Positions 51,009 through 60,606 of a stretch of DNA of 64,000 bases are shown here, piece by piece; positions within the stretch are counted from its first letter, which is position 1, and every line of letters starts with the position of its first letter. This DNA is from Thraustochytrium sp. TN22 (Eukaryota > Sar > Bigyra > Thraustochytrida > Thraustochytriidae). The translations under genes and the position numbers were made by a program. The stretch is from assembly GCA_013306675.1 (NCBI GenBank), contig JABLUY010000051.1, forward strand, positions 99,226 through 163,225, read 5' to 3'. The notes under the pieces are model-generated. The model was not told the origin of the DNA. It saw only the letters and a program-made list of their open reading frames with translations, and did no database searches.

Positions 51009-52172
51009 ATGAGCCGCGTGTCGTCCTGGCAAGGGTCGCTGCGGTCGACGGCGGCCCTGGGCGGCAACAACGCGCTCAAGGAAAACCCGGGCAAGCGCAC
51101 CATGAAGACGCGCGCCGCGCTGGGTGATATCTCGAACCGCGGCAGCTCGCTGGAGGCCGGCGGCAAGAATGGCACCAAGAAGCCCTTCGCCGTGAGCAAG
51201 CCGTTCTCGGTGGCTGTGGAGGAGAAGCGGCCCTCGCTCGAGGAGACGGGCGAGACCGAGGTGAGCAGCAGCAACAACGAGCTGGAGGGCGGCTTCTTCC
51301 AGCAGGACAGCAACAGCAACCTGCTGGGCCCGAACCGCGTGCACTCGGTGGCGAGCGCGCCGCGGTCCGAGATCGACCGCGCCGACGAGCACGATCTGAA
51401 CAACCCCAAGTATGCGGCCGAGTACGTGGGCGACATCTACCGGCACTACCGCGCGGTGGAGGACAAGTACCTGGCATCCGCCTCGTACATGAGCAAGCAG
51501 ACCGACATCAACGAGAAGATGCGCGCGCTCCTCATCGACTGGCTCGTGCAGGTGCACGCCAAGTTCGAGCTGCTGCCGCAGACGCTGTACCTGACGGTCA
51601 GCCTCCTGGACCGCTTCCTGGAGCGCAAGATCGTGCCGCGGCGCAAGCTGCAGCTCGTCGGCTGCGCCGCCATGTTCCTCGCCGCCAAGTACGAGGAGAT
51701 CTACGCGCCCGAGGCGCCGGACTTCGTGTCCATGTCCGACAAGGCCTTCACCGTCGAGGAGCTCCTCAAGATGGAGGGCATGATGCTCAACGTCCTGGAC
51801 TTTCACCTCACTACGCCCTCGGCCTACACCTTTCTGCGCCGCTTCATGAAGGTGGCCTGCTCCAGCGCCAAGACGCAGCACTTTGCCACCTTCCTCGTGG
51901 AGCGCTCGCTCCAGGAGTACCGCATGCTCGAGTACAAGCCCTCGCTCATCGCCGCTGCCGCCCTGTACATCGCCCAGTCGCTCACGGACAACCGCAAGTC
52001 GTGGGGCTCCACCCTCACCCGCCACGCAGGCTACGCCGCGATCGATATTGACGACTGCGTACTCGCCATGAAGACCGCCTACTCCACCAACCAGAAGAAC
52101 TACCTCCAGGCCGTCAACAAGAAGTACGCCTCCTCCAAGTACATGCACGTCTCCACCATCGAGCTCGCGTAA
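51009..52172 (+). CDS. CYCB: G2/mitotic cyclin B
   Basis: 387 residues. Regulatory subunit of CDK1-type kinase driving entry into mitosis. The N-terminus has both destruction signals: a KEN box at residues 24-26 (LKENPGKR) and a D-box at 35-43 (RAALGDISN). The N-terminal cyclin box spans about 145-275 with the mitotic-cyclin signature MRALLIDWLVQVHAKFELLP and KLQLVGCAAMFLAAKYEEIY. The C-terminal cyclin box spans about 277-380 (TPSAYTFLRRFMKVA, YKPSLIAAAALYIA). An acidic and Ser-rich linker lies between the degron region and the box. The ATG is preceded by an A-rich leader, favourable for initiation. Family assignment is very strong. Confidence 0.96.
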   Translation: MSRVSSWQGSLRSTAALGGNNALKENPGKRTMKTRAALGDISNRGSSLEAGGKNGTKKPFAVSKPFSVAVEEKRPSLEETGETEVSSSNNELEGGFFQQDSNSNLLGPNRVHSVASAPRSEIDRADEHDLNNPKYAAEYVGDIYRHYRAVEDKYLASASYMSKQTDINEKMRALLIDWLVQVHAKFELLPQTLYLTVSLLDRFLERKIVPRRKLQLVGCAAMFLAAKYEEIYAPEAPDFVSMSDKAFTVEELLKMEGMMLNVLDFHLTTPSAYTFLRRFMKVACSSAKTQHFATFLVERSLQEYRMLEYKPSLIAAAALYIAQSLTDNRKSWGSTLTRHAGYAAIDIDDCVLAMKTAYSTNQKNYLQAVNKKYASSKYMHVSTIELA

Positions 52173-52927
52173 TTCACTCCATCTGAGTGAATTGGGGGCT
52201 GACCGACCGCCTCGTGCTGCTGCAGGCTTGTGGAAGGATGCGCATGAATGCGGGGCGCGGCTGCCTCCGCGAGCAGCGACCCAGACGACCAAAGACAACG
52301 GAGACGACGACACACAAGATGCTGAGGATGGGTGGTTCACACATCATTATGAGAGCCTGAGGGTGGGGCTAAGCAAGCGCCTCTCCACCACTCCACGCCT
52401 CGCACATCCCGTCGCACGCTCGCTCGCTCGCTCGCTCGTCAGGAAAATCTCCTCCGTCGTGTAAAACATCAACGGCGTCACACAACAAACAACAACGAAG
52501 AAAAGCTTTCTTTGATTTGAGTCTTTCATCACTTATGATTACTGCAGCTGCGGGCCCGGAGGGCGTGCGCGTGTGTGCGTGTAGGCTCCAGCACCGGGCA
52601 CCTTTGCGGCGCCGATGACGTCAGCCACACGAACGACGTCGTCGCACGCCGAAGGCCGCCGCCGAAGGCGCCAAAGCAAAGCGTTTCGACTCGGACATGG
52701 CATGGAGGATACCAAGATCATAGACCCTTGGGCAAAGGCGCGCAAAGGCTGGCACATCTCGTGTCGTCTCGCACAGAGCTGCCAGTGATTGACGGACAGT
52801 GAGAGCTTCCCCCGTCTCTCTCTCTCTCTCCGTGCAGGTCCTGCAGTCTGTCTTTTGGCTTTTTCCGCGCTGCAGACCCGACCCGCCTCGCGGCACAGCG
52901 CGGCGCGGCCCTCGCGCGCCTCGCGCC
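52173..52927. other. intergenic with CT tract
   Basis: 3' flank of cyclin B and leader of the P-loop gene. It includes (GCTC)n near 52419-52437 and a (CT)n tract at 52815-52832, about 100 bp upstream of the next ATG. No gene is seen. Confidence 0.5.
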
Positions 52928-53992
52928 ATGCCGCGCGTGTGGTCGGGCGGCGCGTGGGCGGAGGAGGCGGCGCGGCGGCTGGCGGCGGCCAGCTCCCGAG
53001 GCGGCGGCGCGGCGGCGCGCGCCGATGTGGTGTTCGTGTCGGGCGACCGGTCGCAGGTGGGCAAGTCCTCGACGTGCCTGGGCCTGCTGGCCACGCTGCA
53101 CGAGCGCCTGGGCTACGCGGCGAACGAGCTCGCGTACATCAAGCCGGCGACGCAGTGCGAGTCGGTGCAGCTCGTCACGCGCTACGCGCAAGAACACGGC
53201 ATCGACGCGCCCACGGGCCCGGTCACCTACGTGAGCGGGTTCACGCGCGAGTTCCTGGCGGGCAACACCAAGACGAGCGAGGAGATGCTGGACGAGATCG
53301 AGGAGGCCGTCGAGGCGCTGCGCACCACACCCGGCCGCCGCCTGGTCGTCGTCGACGGCGTCGGCTACCCGGCCGTCGGCAGCATCGTCGGTCTGTCCAA
53401 TGCCGTGGTGGCCAAGCGCCTCGGCGCGCCCGTCGTGCTCGTCTGCCCCTCGGGCGTCGGCAACGCCATCGACTCGTTCAACCTCAACGCCACCTTCTTT
53501 GAGGCACACGGCGTCACGGTGCTAGGCGCCATCTTCAACCGCTTCCCGCCCGACGGCTTCTACTCGGTCGACAAGGCGCGCCCTAGCATTGAGTCCTACT
53601 TCGACCAGTTCCAGCCGCGCCACAAGGTCTTTGCCTGCCTCACCGAGGTCGCCGCGCTCAAGGGCCTGGCCGAGGCCGAGGACGACGGCTCCTGGGCCGC
53701 GCCGCAGGCCGCCGCCGTCAAGGCGCTACAGGACGCCATTCCGGCCGCCTGCATTGAGTCCATCGTCCGGGAGGCGCGAGGCGCGCTCGCCGGCGCGGGC
53801 TCCGCTGCGGTCTCCGCCGCATCTCTCACCGAGACCTCATCCCCGGCGTCCTCGGCGCTGCCCAGTGGCGGCGTCTTGCACCTGAACGGGAGCGCGGCGC
53901 CCAAGCCTGTGCCTCGCCCGGGCAAACGCAAGCTCTCGCAGGCGGAGATCATCCGCCGAGCCAAGGAGAACGGCGCCAAGCGCTCCGGCTGA
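52928..53992 (+). CDS. BioD-like P-loop ATPase
   Basis: 354 residues. The first 250 residues are a dethiobiotin-synthetase-like (BioD/CobB superfamily) P-loop fold, with Walker A GDRSQVGKSST near residue 39, AYIKPATQCES near 69, VVVDGVGYPAVGSI near 142 (Walker-B-like strand and following glycines), and VVLVCPSGVGNAIDS plus VTVLGAIFNRFP further on. The same fold occurs as the N-terminal domain of some bacterial phosphate acetyltransferases. The residues for biotin-precursor binding cannot be verified by eye, and there is no DAPA-aminotransferase fusion. The C-terminal 100 residues are Ala/Ser-rich and end in a basic tail (PRPGKRKLSQAEIIRRAKEN) that looks like a nuclear or nucleolar signal. Enzymatic role is uncertain. 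Confidence 0.8.
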   Translation: MPRVWSGGAWAEEAARRLAAASSRGGGAAARADVVFVSGDRSQVGKSSTCLGLLATLHERLGYAANELAYIKPATQCESVQLVTRYAQEHGIDAPTGPVTYVSGFTREFLAGNTKTSEEMLDEIEEAVEALRTTPGRRLVVVDGVGYPAVGSIVGLSNAVVAKRLGAPVVLVCPSGVGNAIDSFNLNATFFEAHGVTVLGAIFNRFPPDGFYSVDKARPSIESYFDQFQPRHKVFACLTEVAALKGLAEAEDDGSWAAPQAAAVKALQDAIPAACIESIVREARGALAGAGSAAVSAASLTETSSPASSALPSGGVLHLNGSAAPKPVPRPGKRKLSQAEIIRRAKENGAKRSG

Positions 53993-54413
53993 GGCCGGAC
54001 GGCCGCGAGCTAAACGCCGCCTCGCGCGTTTCGCCCGCGGCCCCCGTGCCCGAGAACCTCGCTCCTCTCATCCCTCCCCACCCCATCCATCGAGACTCGC
54101 TCCACGACGCGCGTGCGCTCTCCCCCTGCCGGAGCTCGGCTCAGCTTTGAGCCTCTCTCTCTCATGGGGAAAGCCACATGATGACGCCGTGGCTCTCCGA
54201 AAGTTTGGGCCGCCCTTTTTTCTCACACGGCGCCCGCGGAAGCCCGGCCGACGAAACCTCGCATCGCACGCAAGCATCTCCACATGTAAAAAAAGAAAGG
54301 AAGAAAGAAAGAAGAAGAAAGAAGAGAAGATAGATGCCATTTCCGCACTTGACGCGACCTGTCGGTGGGTGGATTGTTCACATCCATTCAGGAGAACCAA
54401 CGCTTGCTCCACG
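53993..54413. other. convergent intergenic region
   Basis: Between two convergent stops. It includes a GAAA/GAAGA purine tract at 54289-54332. No gene is seen. Confidence 0.5.
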
Positions 54414-55988
54414 CTAGATGCGCGACTTGAGCAGAACGTACAGCAGCGCGACGCCGTAGCCGGTCGCCTTGCCGTTGCTCTCGGCAGGCGACGCCATGTC
54501 AATGTGCAGCCACGCCTTGTGCTGGTCCAGGTAGGGCTCGATGTGGTTGCTGAGGAAGGTGGCGGGCGCCGCGCAGCCGGCATTGCCGCGGTTCTTCTGC
54601 GAGTTCTTCATGTCTGCGATCTCGCTCTTGAACTCACCCCGGAAGAACTCCGGCGTGTACGGCAACGGGTGCACGAGGTCGCCCGAGATCTGGCCGGCGG
54701 TCATCGCCAGCGACTCGACCTCATCCAGGTTGGTGAAAATAGCGGCATGCTTGAGGCCCGTCGCCGTGCCCTGAGCGCCCGTCAGAGTGGCCATGTTGAT
54801 GAGGAGCTCCGGGTCCAGGTGCTTGATAGCGTACGCGAGCGCGTCCGCCATGACAAGACGGCCCTCGGCGTCCGTGTTGTTGATCTCCACCGTCTTGCCC
54901 GAGTAGAAGACGTGGACGTCGTCCGGGCGCGTCGCGTTGGACGCCACGGAGTTCTCTGCCAGCGCCAGCAGGCAGTGCATCGGCTGGTCGATGCCGCCGG
55001 CACTGGCGAGAGCGAGAAACGCGCCTAGGCAGCCGGCGCTGCCGCCCATGTCGCGCTTCATGTCGGGCATGCCCGTCTTGGACTTGATGGACAGGCCGCC
55101 CGTGTCGTAAACGATGCCCTTGCCGATCATGCATACCGAGGTGTCCTTGGAGCGCTCCTCCGGCAGGTGCGTGAGGATGACGAGCGCCGGCGGGTGCTCA
55201 GCCGCCTTGCCGACGCCGTAGATGCCGCCGAAGCCGCGCTCGCGCAGCTCCTCGCCGCGCACCACCTCCATCTGAACCTCGGCGCCGCACTCGTCCACAA
55301 GGCGCCGGATGCGCTCCAGGTAGGAGGTCACCTGCAGCACGTTCGTCGGCATGTCCACCAGCGCCGCGCTCTCCTGCACCATGGCAGCCACGCGAGCCAT
55401 CTCCTCAGCACCCACAGTGCTGCCCGCCACGTTCAGAAAGCCGTCCGGCGCGTTCACCCAGACGCGCACCTCCTGCGGCTGGCGCGGCGCCGCCAGCTCT
55501 CCGACATCCGAGCCGCGAATCGAGTACAGCGGGAAGGCGCGCGCCACGGCGCAGCACGCCGCAAAGGCCTCCGCCGCCGGGTTCTCCAGCACGAGGAAAA
55601 TGGCCAGTCCCTTGCCGGCCTTGAGCGAGCAGCCGCTCAGCAGCTTTGCCAGCGCGTGCGGGTGGCCGCGCGCCGCATGCCGCGACGGCCGTTGCTTGGG
55701 CAGCGTGCAGAGCGTCACGCGCAGCCAGCGCTCGCCGCTGCGCACGTGCGTCTCGTTCTTGCACCCGCCGTCGCGGCTCGGGCTCGCCACGCTCGCCAGG
55801 TGCTGCAGCGCCGCCACGCCCTCCTCCGCCAGCGCCGCGGCCAGCGGCTCCGGCACGCTGCCCAGCTCGTTGCCGGCCGCGGCCACCACCACGACGTGCT
55901 CCACGCCCTCGCCGCCCGCGCCGGCGCCCGTCGCGTCCTCGAACACCAGCCGCGTCGCGCCCTCGGCGTGCGCGTGCACGCTCGCCAT
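54414..55988 (-). CDS. M17 leucyl aminopeptidase, NPEPL1-like
   Basis: 524 residues from the ATG at 55988. Metal-dependent exopeptidase of family M17, which removes N-terminal residues using two metal ions. The catalytic C-terminal half has the signature NTDAEGRLVMADAL, the metal-binding stretch GKGIVYDTGGLSIKSK with the catalytic Lys, and MKRDMGGSAG. The pre-catalytic motif FGGIYGVGKAAEHPPALVIL is the NPEPL1-type variant. The C-terminus (AWLHIDMASPAES, GYGVALLYVLL) is complete. The N-terminal domain is diverged, as usual in the family. It is divergent from the COG0523 GTPase gene, with 252 bp between the two start codons. Family assignment is very strong. Confidence 0.94.
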   Translation of the reverse strand: MASVHAHAEGATRLVFEDATGAGAGGEGVEHVVVVAAAGNELGSVPEPLAAALAEEGVAALQHLASVASPSRDGGCKNETHVRSGERWLRVTLCTLPKQRPSRHAARGHPHALAKLLSGCSLKAGKGLAIFLVLENPAAEAFAACCAVARAFPLYSIRGSDVGELAAPRQPQEVRVWVNAPDGFLNVAGSTVGAEEMARVAAMVQESAALVDMPTNVLQVTSYLERIRRLVDECGAEVQMEVVRGEELRERGFGGIYGVGKAAEHPPALVILTHLPEERSKDTSVCMIGKGIVYDTGGLSIKSKTGMPDMKRDMGGSAGCLGAFLALASAGGIDQPMHCLLALAENSVASNATRPDDVHVFYSGKTVEINNTDAEGRLVMADALAYAIKHLDPELLINMATLTGAQGTATGLKHAAIFTNLDEVESLAMTAGQISGDLVHPLPYTPEFFRGEFKSEIADMKNSQKNRGNAGCAAPATFLSNHIEPYLDQHKAWLHIDMASPAESNGKATGYGVALLYVLLKSRI

Positions 55989-56240
55989 GATCCTGCAGTG
56001 CAGGTGCGCGCAGACGCTGGCTGGCCCGCGGCTCCGATTCGCCTCTGCCGCCGCGCCCGCGCCGCCGCCGCCTGCTTGGTATCTTGGGATCCTTGGGACG
56101 AAGGAAGCATCCATGCAAGATGGCAATGCGCATGGCCAAGTTCACTCAGAGTCAAAGACCGTTACGATGGCGAGGACTCGGATGGCGCAGCGCAGGGCGC
56201 CAGCGGCGCGCGGGCAGGCGCGCTTCGGGCCGGTGGCGGC
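55989..56240. promoter_or_regulatory. shared 252-bp bidirectional promoter region
   Basis: Lies between the divergent ATGs of the M17 aminopeptidase and the COG0523 GTPase. No TATA box is obvious; a short AT-richer block (ATGCAAGATGGCAATGCGCATGG region, about 56110-56140) is the least GC-rich part. Co-regulation is inferred from geometry only. Confidence 0.4.
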
Positions 56241-57476
56241 ATGGCGACGTCTGTGGCGGCGCTGTGCGGGTTCCTGGGCGCAGGCAAAACCACGACCGTG
56301 GAGCACGCGCTGGCGCGGTGCCCGGAGGGCGTGCGCATCGGCGTGGTGGCCAACGATGTGGCCAAGGTGAACGTGGACGCGCAGCTCGTAAGGTCTGCGG
56401 CGCGCGACGCGGACGGCAGGGTGGTCTCCGTGCAGCTGGAGAACGGCTGCGCGTGCTGCACGGCCAGCGAGGACCTCGTGGCCAGCGTCAAGGCGCTCGA
56501 GGACGGTGGCGAGCCCTTTGACTTTGTCCTCGTCGAGGCCACGGGCGTGGCCGAGGCCGGCCAGATGCGCGAGGTGCTCGAGCGCCTGACCGGCCGCGCC
56601 GGCCCGCCGCGCGTCATCACGGTCGTGGACGCCTTTGACTTTTGGGCGCACATGCGCAGCGCCGAGGCCCTGCGCGCGCGGCCCGACCTCGTCGGCGACG
56701 ACATTGCCCCCGGGAACGCGCGCCGCATGATTGTGGACCTCATGCTGGAGCAGGTCGAGAATGCAGACGTCGTGGTGCTGAACAAGGTCGACCGGCTGGA
56801 TGCAGCGCGTGGCGACCTCGACGCGCTCCGGGCCTTCGTGGTGGGCCTCGTCCGCCCTGGCGTCGCCGTGCACACCAGCGAGTTCGGCGCCATCGACCTG
56901 CTGGCCCTGGCCAGGGCCCCGGCGCACGGCGAGGAGGCCCATGCCGAGTGCTCGCACGGCCACGACCACGAACATGTGGAAAAAGAAGGCGCGGACTGCA
57001 GGTGCAGCACGTGCGATGAGGACCACCGCAAGCACGAGCATCGCGACCACAAGTCCAAGTATGGCATTGACTCCTTCGTGTTCTCCTCAACGCGGCCCTT
57101 TCACGGCCCCACGCTCGCGAAGACTGTCCTTCAGAAGATGGCTGCCGTACAGCAGTCCTCCAGCCTCACGGCGCTCGCCCGCTTCTCTGTCGACGAGTCC
57201 AAGGACGCTGAGGAATCCGACGCCACATCAGCGGCCACGGAAAATCCCTTCGCCTCCGTCGTGCGCTCCAAGGGTTTCTTGTACCTGGACCGCCAGCCAG
57301 GCGTCAAGATGTACTGGTCGCACGCCGGCCGCTCCTTCTCAGTCACGCCGGCGGGCCAATGGGCCGGGGCCAAGGCCGAGGCCGAGGCTGACTCGCCGCG
57401 TCAGGAGCTCGTCTTCATCGGCATCGACATGCCCCAAGCCGCCATTTTGCAGCTCCTCGAAGAATCCCTCGTCTGA
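56241..57476 (+). CDS. COG0523/ZNG1-type zinc chaperone GTPase
   Basis: 411 residues. G3E-family GTPase of the CobW/COG0523 group, whose eukaryotic member ZNG1 delivers zinc to methionine aminopeptidase. Walker A GFLGAGKTTT has its Lys at residue 16; the family CxCC metal motif is at Cys70-Ala-Cys72-Cys73 (NGCACC); FVLVEATGVAE corresponds to the switch/Walker B region; VVLNKVDRLD is the NKxD guanine specificity motif. A His/Asp/Cys-rich linker (ECSHGHDHEHVEKEG, CRCSTCDEDHRKHEHRDHK) near 234-272 can bind metal. The C-terminal CobW_C domain follows (SFVFSSTRPFH to the end). Start chosen at the ATG directly before the P-loop strand. Family assignment is strong; zinc as substrate is inferred. Confidence 0.93.
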   Translation: MATSVAALCGFLGAGKTTTVEHALARCPEGVRIGVVANDVAKVNVDAQLVRSAARDADGRVVSVQLENGCACCTASEDLVASVKALEDGGEPFDFVLVEATGVAEAGQMREVLERLTGRAGPPRVITVVDAFDFWAHMRSAEALRARPDLVGDDIAPGNARRMIVDLMLEQVENADVVVLNKVDRLDAARGDLDALRAFVVGLVRPGVAVHTSEFGAIDLLALARAPAHGEEAHAECSHGHDHEHVEKEGADCRCSTCDEDHRKHEHRDHKSKYGIDSFVFSSTRPFHGPTLAKTVLQKMAAVQQSSSLTALARFSVDESKDAEESDATSAATENPFASVVRSKGFLYLDRQPGVKMYWSHAGRSFSVTPAGQWAGAKAEAEADSPRQELVFIGIDMPQAAILQLLEESLV

Positions 57477-58228
57477 TCGATCTCATGATCTCAATCCCGG
57501 TTCCACCCGGCCTAGATTTTGCCAAAGTGCACCATGAGAGACCTGCCAGTGCCGCCGGTCCAGCTTTCCCCGCTGGACACTTGGATCGCGTCCAGCCGGA
57601 AACGGGCTGCTTCGACCGAACGAACTCGCTCGAAATCGCTCAGCCCGCCGCACCGGCGCGTCTGAACAAAATCAGCTCTCCTCCGCCTCCCTACGCGCCG
57701 CTTTCAACGGGCCATGGCTGCAAACGACCGTGAGCCAAAGACACGACAACGCGACTGAGCCTGCATTCGCTGCAGTCACCCCGCCTTGCCTTGCAAGAAC
57801 GTTCCGTTCTCCCACACCCTCCCGCACCGGTCCCGCACGCTCCCCGTTCCCCCGCCTTCCGCCGCGCGGCTGCAGGACCCAGCCCTCGAGCCCGCCCCAC
57901 ATCCTCTTCCTCGCACGCGCCTCCGGCCGCCCGCACGCGGCCCGCAGCCGCCCCGCGCGGCCCGCAGCCGCCCGCAGCTTCCGCGCCGTCCAGCTGGCGC
58001 CGCGGGCGGCGCCCCCGCAGCCGGCGCCTGTGCGGCTGCTCGCCCCCGCAGGCGCGAGCTGACTGGGCGCTGGCCGGCCACCGGGCCCGGCCGAGTCGGC
58101 AACTGGAACTCGCGCTTGCCGGGCTGCTGCCGCCACTTGCTGGGCCCCGCCGGCCACTTGCCGGGCGCCGAGAAAGGGCTTTTCTTGCTCGCCTCTCACT
58201 TGCAGCGCCTTGCAGCCAGGCTCTCGCT

Positions 58229-58260
<32 letters not shown>

Positions 58261-58812
58261 GTTTCCCAGTCGGGCCGAGTCCGCGTCGGCGCGGCGCGGC
58301 GCGGCGCGGCGGCGCGCGCGGCAGAGCCCGCGCGCAGCAGGCAGCAGGCGAGGCCGCGCGGCGCGAGCAGCGGCCGCGCGCCGGCGCCGGCGGAGCGCGC
58401 GCGACGCGACGCGACGCACGCGGCGCGGCGCGGCGCGACGCGGGGCGCGGCGGGGCGGGGCGGGGCGGCCGGCGCGAGGCAGAGCGCGGAGCGCGCGTGC
58501 GTGCGAGCCTTCCTCGTCTTCCGCGGCGCGGCGGCGGCGGCGCGCGCGAGGGAGAGCGCGGCGAGGCGGGAGGCGCGGGAGGCCGCGAGCCCACGCAAGG
58601 GAAAGAGCGGCGCGGCGCGGCGCCGCGAGGCGAGGCGAGGCGAGGCGAGGCGAGGCGAGGCGCGGCGCAGGGCTGCGCGCCGGGCCAGGATTGGCCGGGT
58701 ACGAGCGCGAGGTGGACCGCGAGCACGGCGAGCTGCAGGCGGCGGAGGGCGGAGAGCTAGCGAGCGCGCTGGAGGCTGAGCTGGCGGCCGCGCCGAGGGG
58801 GGGAGCTCAAGC
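57477..58812. other. GC-rich intergenic region with CT tract
   Basis: No gene is supported. It includes (CT)n at 58226-58261, GCGGG/GGCGG repeats around 58440-58470, and (GGCGA)n at about 58628-58660. Long ORFs on both strands reflect composition. Confidence 0.5.
58226..58261 (+). repeat. (CT)n dinucleotide tract
   Basis: Seventeen or so CT units upstream of the RING-CH gene, on its sense strand, in a region that may be promoter or 5' UTR. Confidence 0.9.
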
Positions 58813-60606
58813 ATGGGCAACACAGGGTCGAACGGCGGCGGCGGCGCGACGCGGTCCGGGAGCGCCAGGGCGTTCGCGACGGCGTCGGGGCGCTTCGGGA
58901 GCGGGCGGTCGCTGACGGGCGGCCGCGCGACGTCGTCGTCCGAAGGCGGCGAGCCGGGGGGCGCGGCGTCGCCCAGCCACGGCGCGGCCGGTGGCCAGCT
59001 GCTGCAGCAGGGCGGCGGCGGCGCCGCGCTGGTGGCCGGCGCGTCGCCGCCGCCACCGGCGTCGCCAGGCGGCGTGCTGACGGACCTGGACGAGCTGGAG
59101 GACGACGAGCTGGACCGCGCGTTCGCGGACCAGCACGACCTGGACGAGGAGGACGTGGTCGGCAGCGCCGCGGCACGTAGGCTGCGTGCGTCGTCCTTCC
59201 CGCCGGCGTCGCACGACAGCATGCACGGCGGCACGGGCGCCAGCGCGGCCGGCACGGACGCGCGGCCGCTGTCGTCGCCGCGCGGCGCGAATTGGCACGT
59301 CATCATCAAGGCGCGCACGCGCCTGCACAACTCGACGCGCGTGGCGCGCAAGATTTTGTACTACGAGGGCAAGCCAGGCACCAGCTTTTCCGTGGGCCGG
59401 TCGGCGTCGTGTGACCTGCGGCTGGAGGACGACCGCTGCGCCACGCTCAACGCGCTCATCCAGCCCATCGAGGAGAACGGCGTCCCCGGGATCCGCCTCG
59501 TGCCCAAAGCGCGCATGTACGAGCTCGTCGGCCCGTCGCGCCGCGCGGACGGCGAGGTGACCATCGACGTCGGCTCCGTCATCAAGGTGGGCTCCGTCAG
59601 CCTCGAGGTGACGGACGTTTGCACGAGCGAGAGCGACGACTTCGTCGAGCGCTTCGCCGTGGAGATCAACAACAGCGGCCGCACGTCCATGCGCAAGCAC
59701 GACGTCGGCGGCAACGATGCCCAGTCTGCGCGCCTGTCCGGCAAGCACGAGGCCGAGAGTGACGGCTCCGTCGAGGGCGGCGCCTCCAACGAGGACGCCG
59801 ACGCCAACGACGACGACACCGCGGCGCACGCCGGCGACAGCCACAGGGGCACCGTCGTGGACCACAACGATGATGAGGTGGAGATCAACGACGAAGACGA
59901 CGACGACGAGGCCATGTGCTACATCTGCTGGGGGGGACCCGACAGCAGCCTCATGGATGACGATGACGCCGCCGACGAGGCCAACGCCAACGGCGGCTCG
60001 GCCGCCGCCGACGACGCCGACCTGCCGCCGCTGGCGCATGCGCTCGAGCAGCACGCGCGGCGCCCTGACGGCCTGCGCTCCAACCCGCTCATCCAGAACC
60101 CCTGCGGCAAGTGCTCCGGCAGCTCGCGCTACGTGCACCTCAATTGCCTGCTCACATGGATCAAGTCCAGCGGCTCGGGCCACTGCTCCATTTGCAATGG
60201 CCCGCTCCCGCAGCACTTCTCCTCGCCGCCGCCCAACATTGAGTTGAAGGTCGTGCGCCATCGCCGCGGCCAGTCCTGGGTTGGCACGCGCCGCTTCCGC
60301 CTCAGCTTCGCGGACCGCCCTGAGCAGTACATTGGCCGCGACACCGAGGCCGACGTACGCCTCGGCGACCGCTCTGTCGGTGGCGTGCACGCGCGCCTGC
60401 GCTTCGACCGTGAGACGCGCCAGTTCAAGCTGTCCGACTGCAACTCGCTTGGAGGCACCTATCTGCAGGTCAAGGAGCAGATTGACCTCGCGCCCGACGT
60501 GCCTGTCAACCTGAAGATTGGGCGCACCCAGCTCACCGTCCGCATGACCGAGAAGCGTCAGCGCTATCCCATGTTGCCCAACCCGTTGGTGGCCTGGAAG
60601 AGGTGA
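58813..60606 (+). CDS. FHA-RING-CH-FHA protein with N-myristoylation motif
   Basis: 597 residues. It begins MGNTGS, which fits the N-myristoylation consensus (Gly2, Ser6). The first 155 residues are Gly/Ser/Ala-rich and acidic. A first FHA-like domain lies at about 160-270 (FSVGRSASCDLRLEDDRCAT). An acidic linker leads to a RING-CH (RINGv) finger at about 369-460: C-x2-C, a 60-residue insert, then PCGKCSGSSRYVHLNCLLTW with the C-x7-H-x2-C pattern, and CSIC. RING-CH fingers bind E2 enzymes, mostly in membrane-bound MARCH ligases; here there is no membrane span, and lipidation could replace it. A second FHA follows at about 487-590 (YIGRDTEADVRLGDRSVGGV, with the GR and SxxH-type core). FHA domains bind phosphothreonine, so this is probably a phosphorylation-directed ubiquitin ligase. 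Confidence 0.9.
   Translation: MGNTGSNGGGGATRSGSARAFATASGRFGSGRSLTGGRATSSSEGGEPGGAASPSHGAAGGQLLQQGGGGAALVAGASPPPPASPGGVLTDLDELEDDELDRAFADQHDLDEEDVVGSAAARRLRASSFPPASHDSMHGGTGASAAGTDARPLSSPRGANWHVIIKARTRLHNSTRVARKILYYEGKPGTSFSVGRSASCDLRLEDDRCATLNALIQPIEENGVPGIRLVPKARMYELVGPSRRADGEVTIDVGSVIKVGSVSLEVTDVCTSESDDFVERFAVEINNSGRTSMRKHDVGGNDAQSARLSGKHEAESDGSVEGGASNEDADANDDDTAAHAGDSHRGTVVDHNDDEVEINDEDDDDEAMCYICWGGPDSSLMDDDDAADEANANGGSAAADDADLPPLAHALEQHARRPDGLRSNPLIQNPCGKCSGSSRYVHLNCLLTWIKSSGSGHCSICNGPLPQHFSSPPPNIELKVVRHRRGQSWVGTRRFRLSFADRPEQYIGRDTEADVRLGDRSVGGVHARLRFDRETRQFKLSDCNSLGGTYLQVKEQIDLAPDVPVNLKIGRTQLTVRMTEKRQRYPMLPNPLVAWKR

Noticed and set aside
54414-57476. Long plus-strand ORF reading from 55167 into the GTPase gene
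   Set aside because: Its first 358 codons are antisense to the aminopeptidase and low in complexity; the GTPase fold begins at the ATG at 56241.
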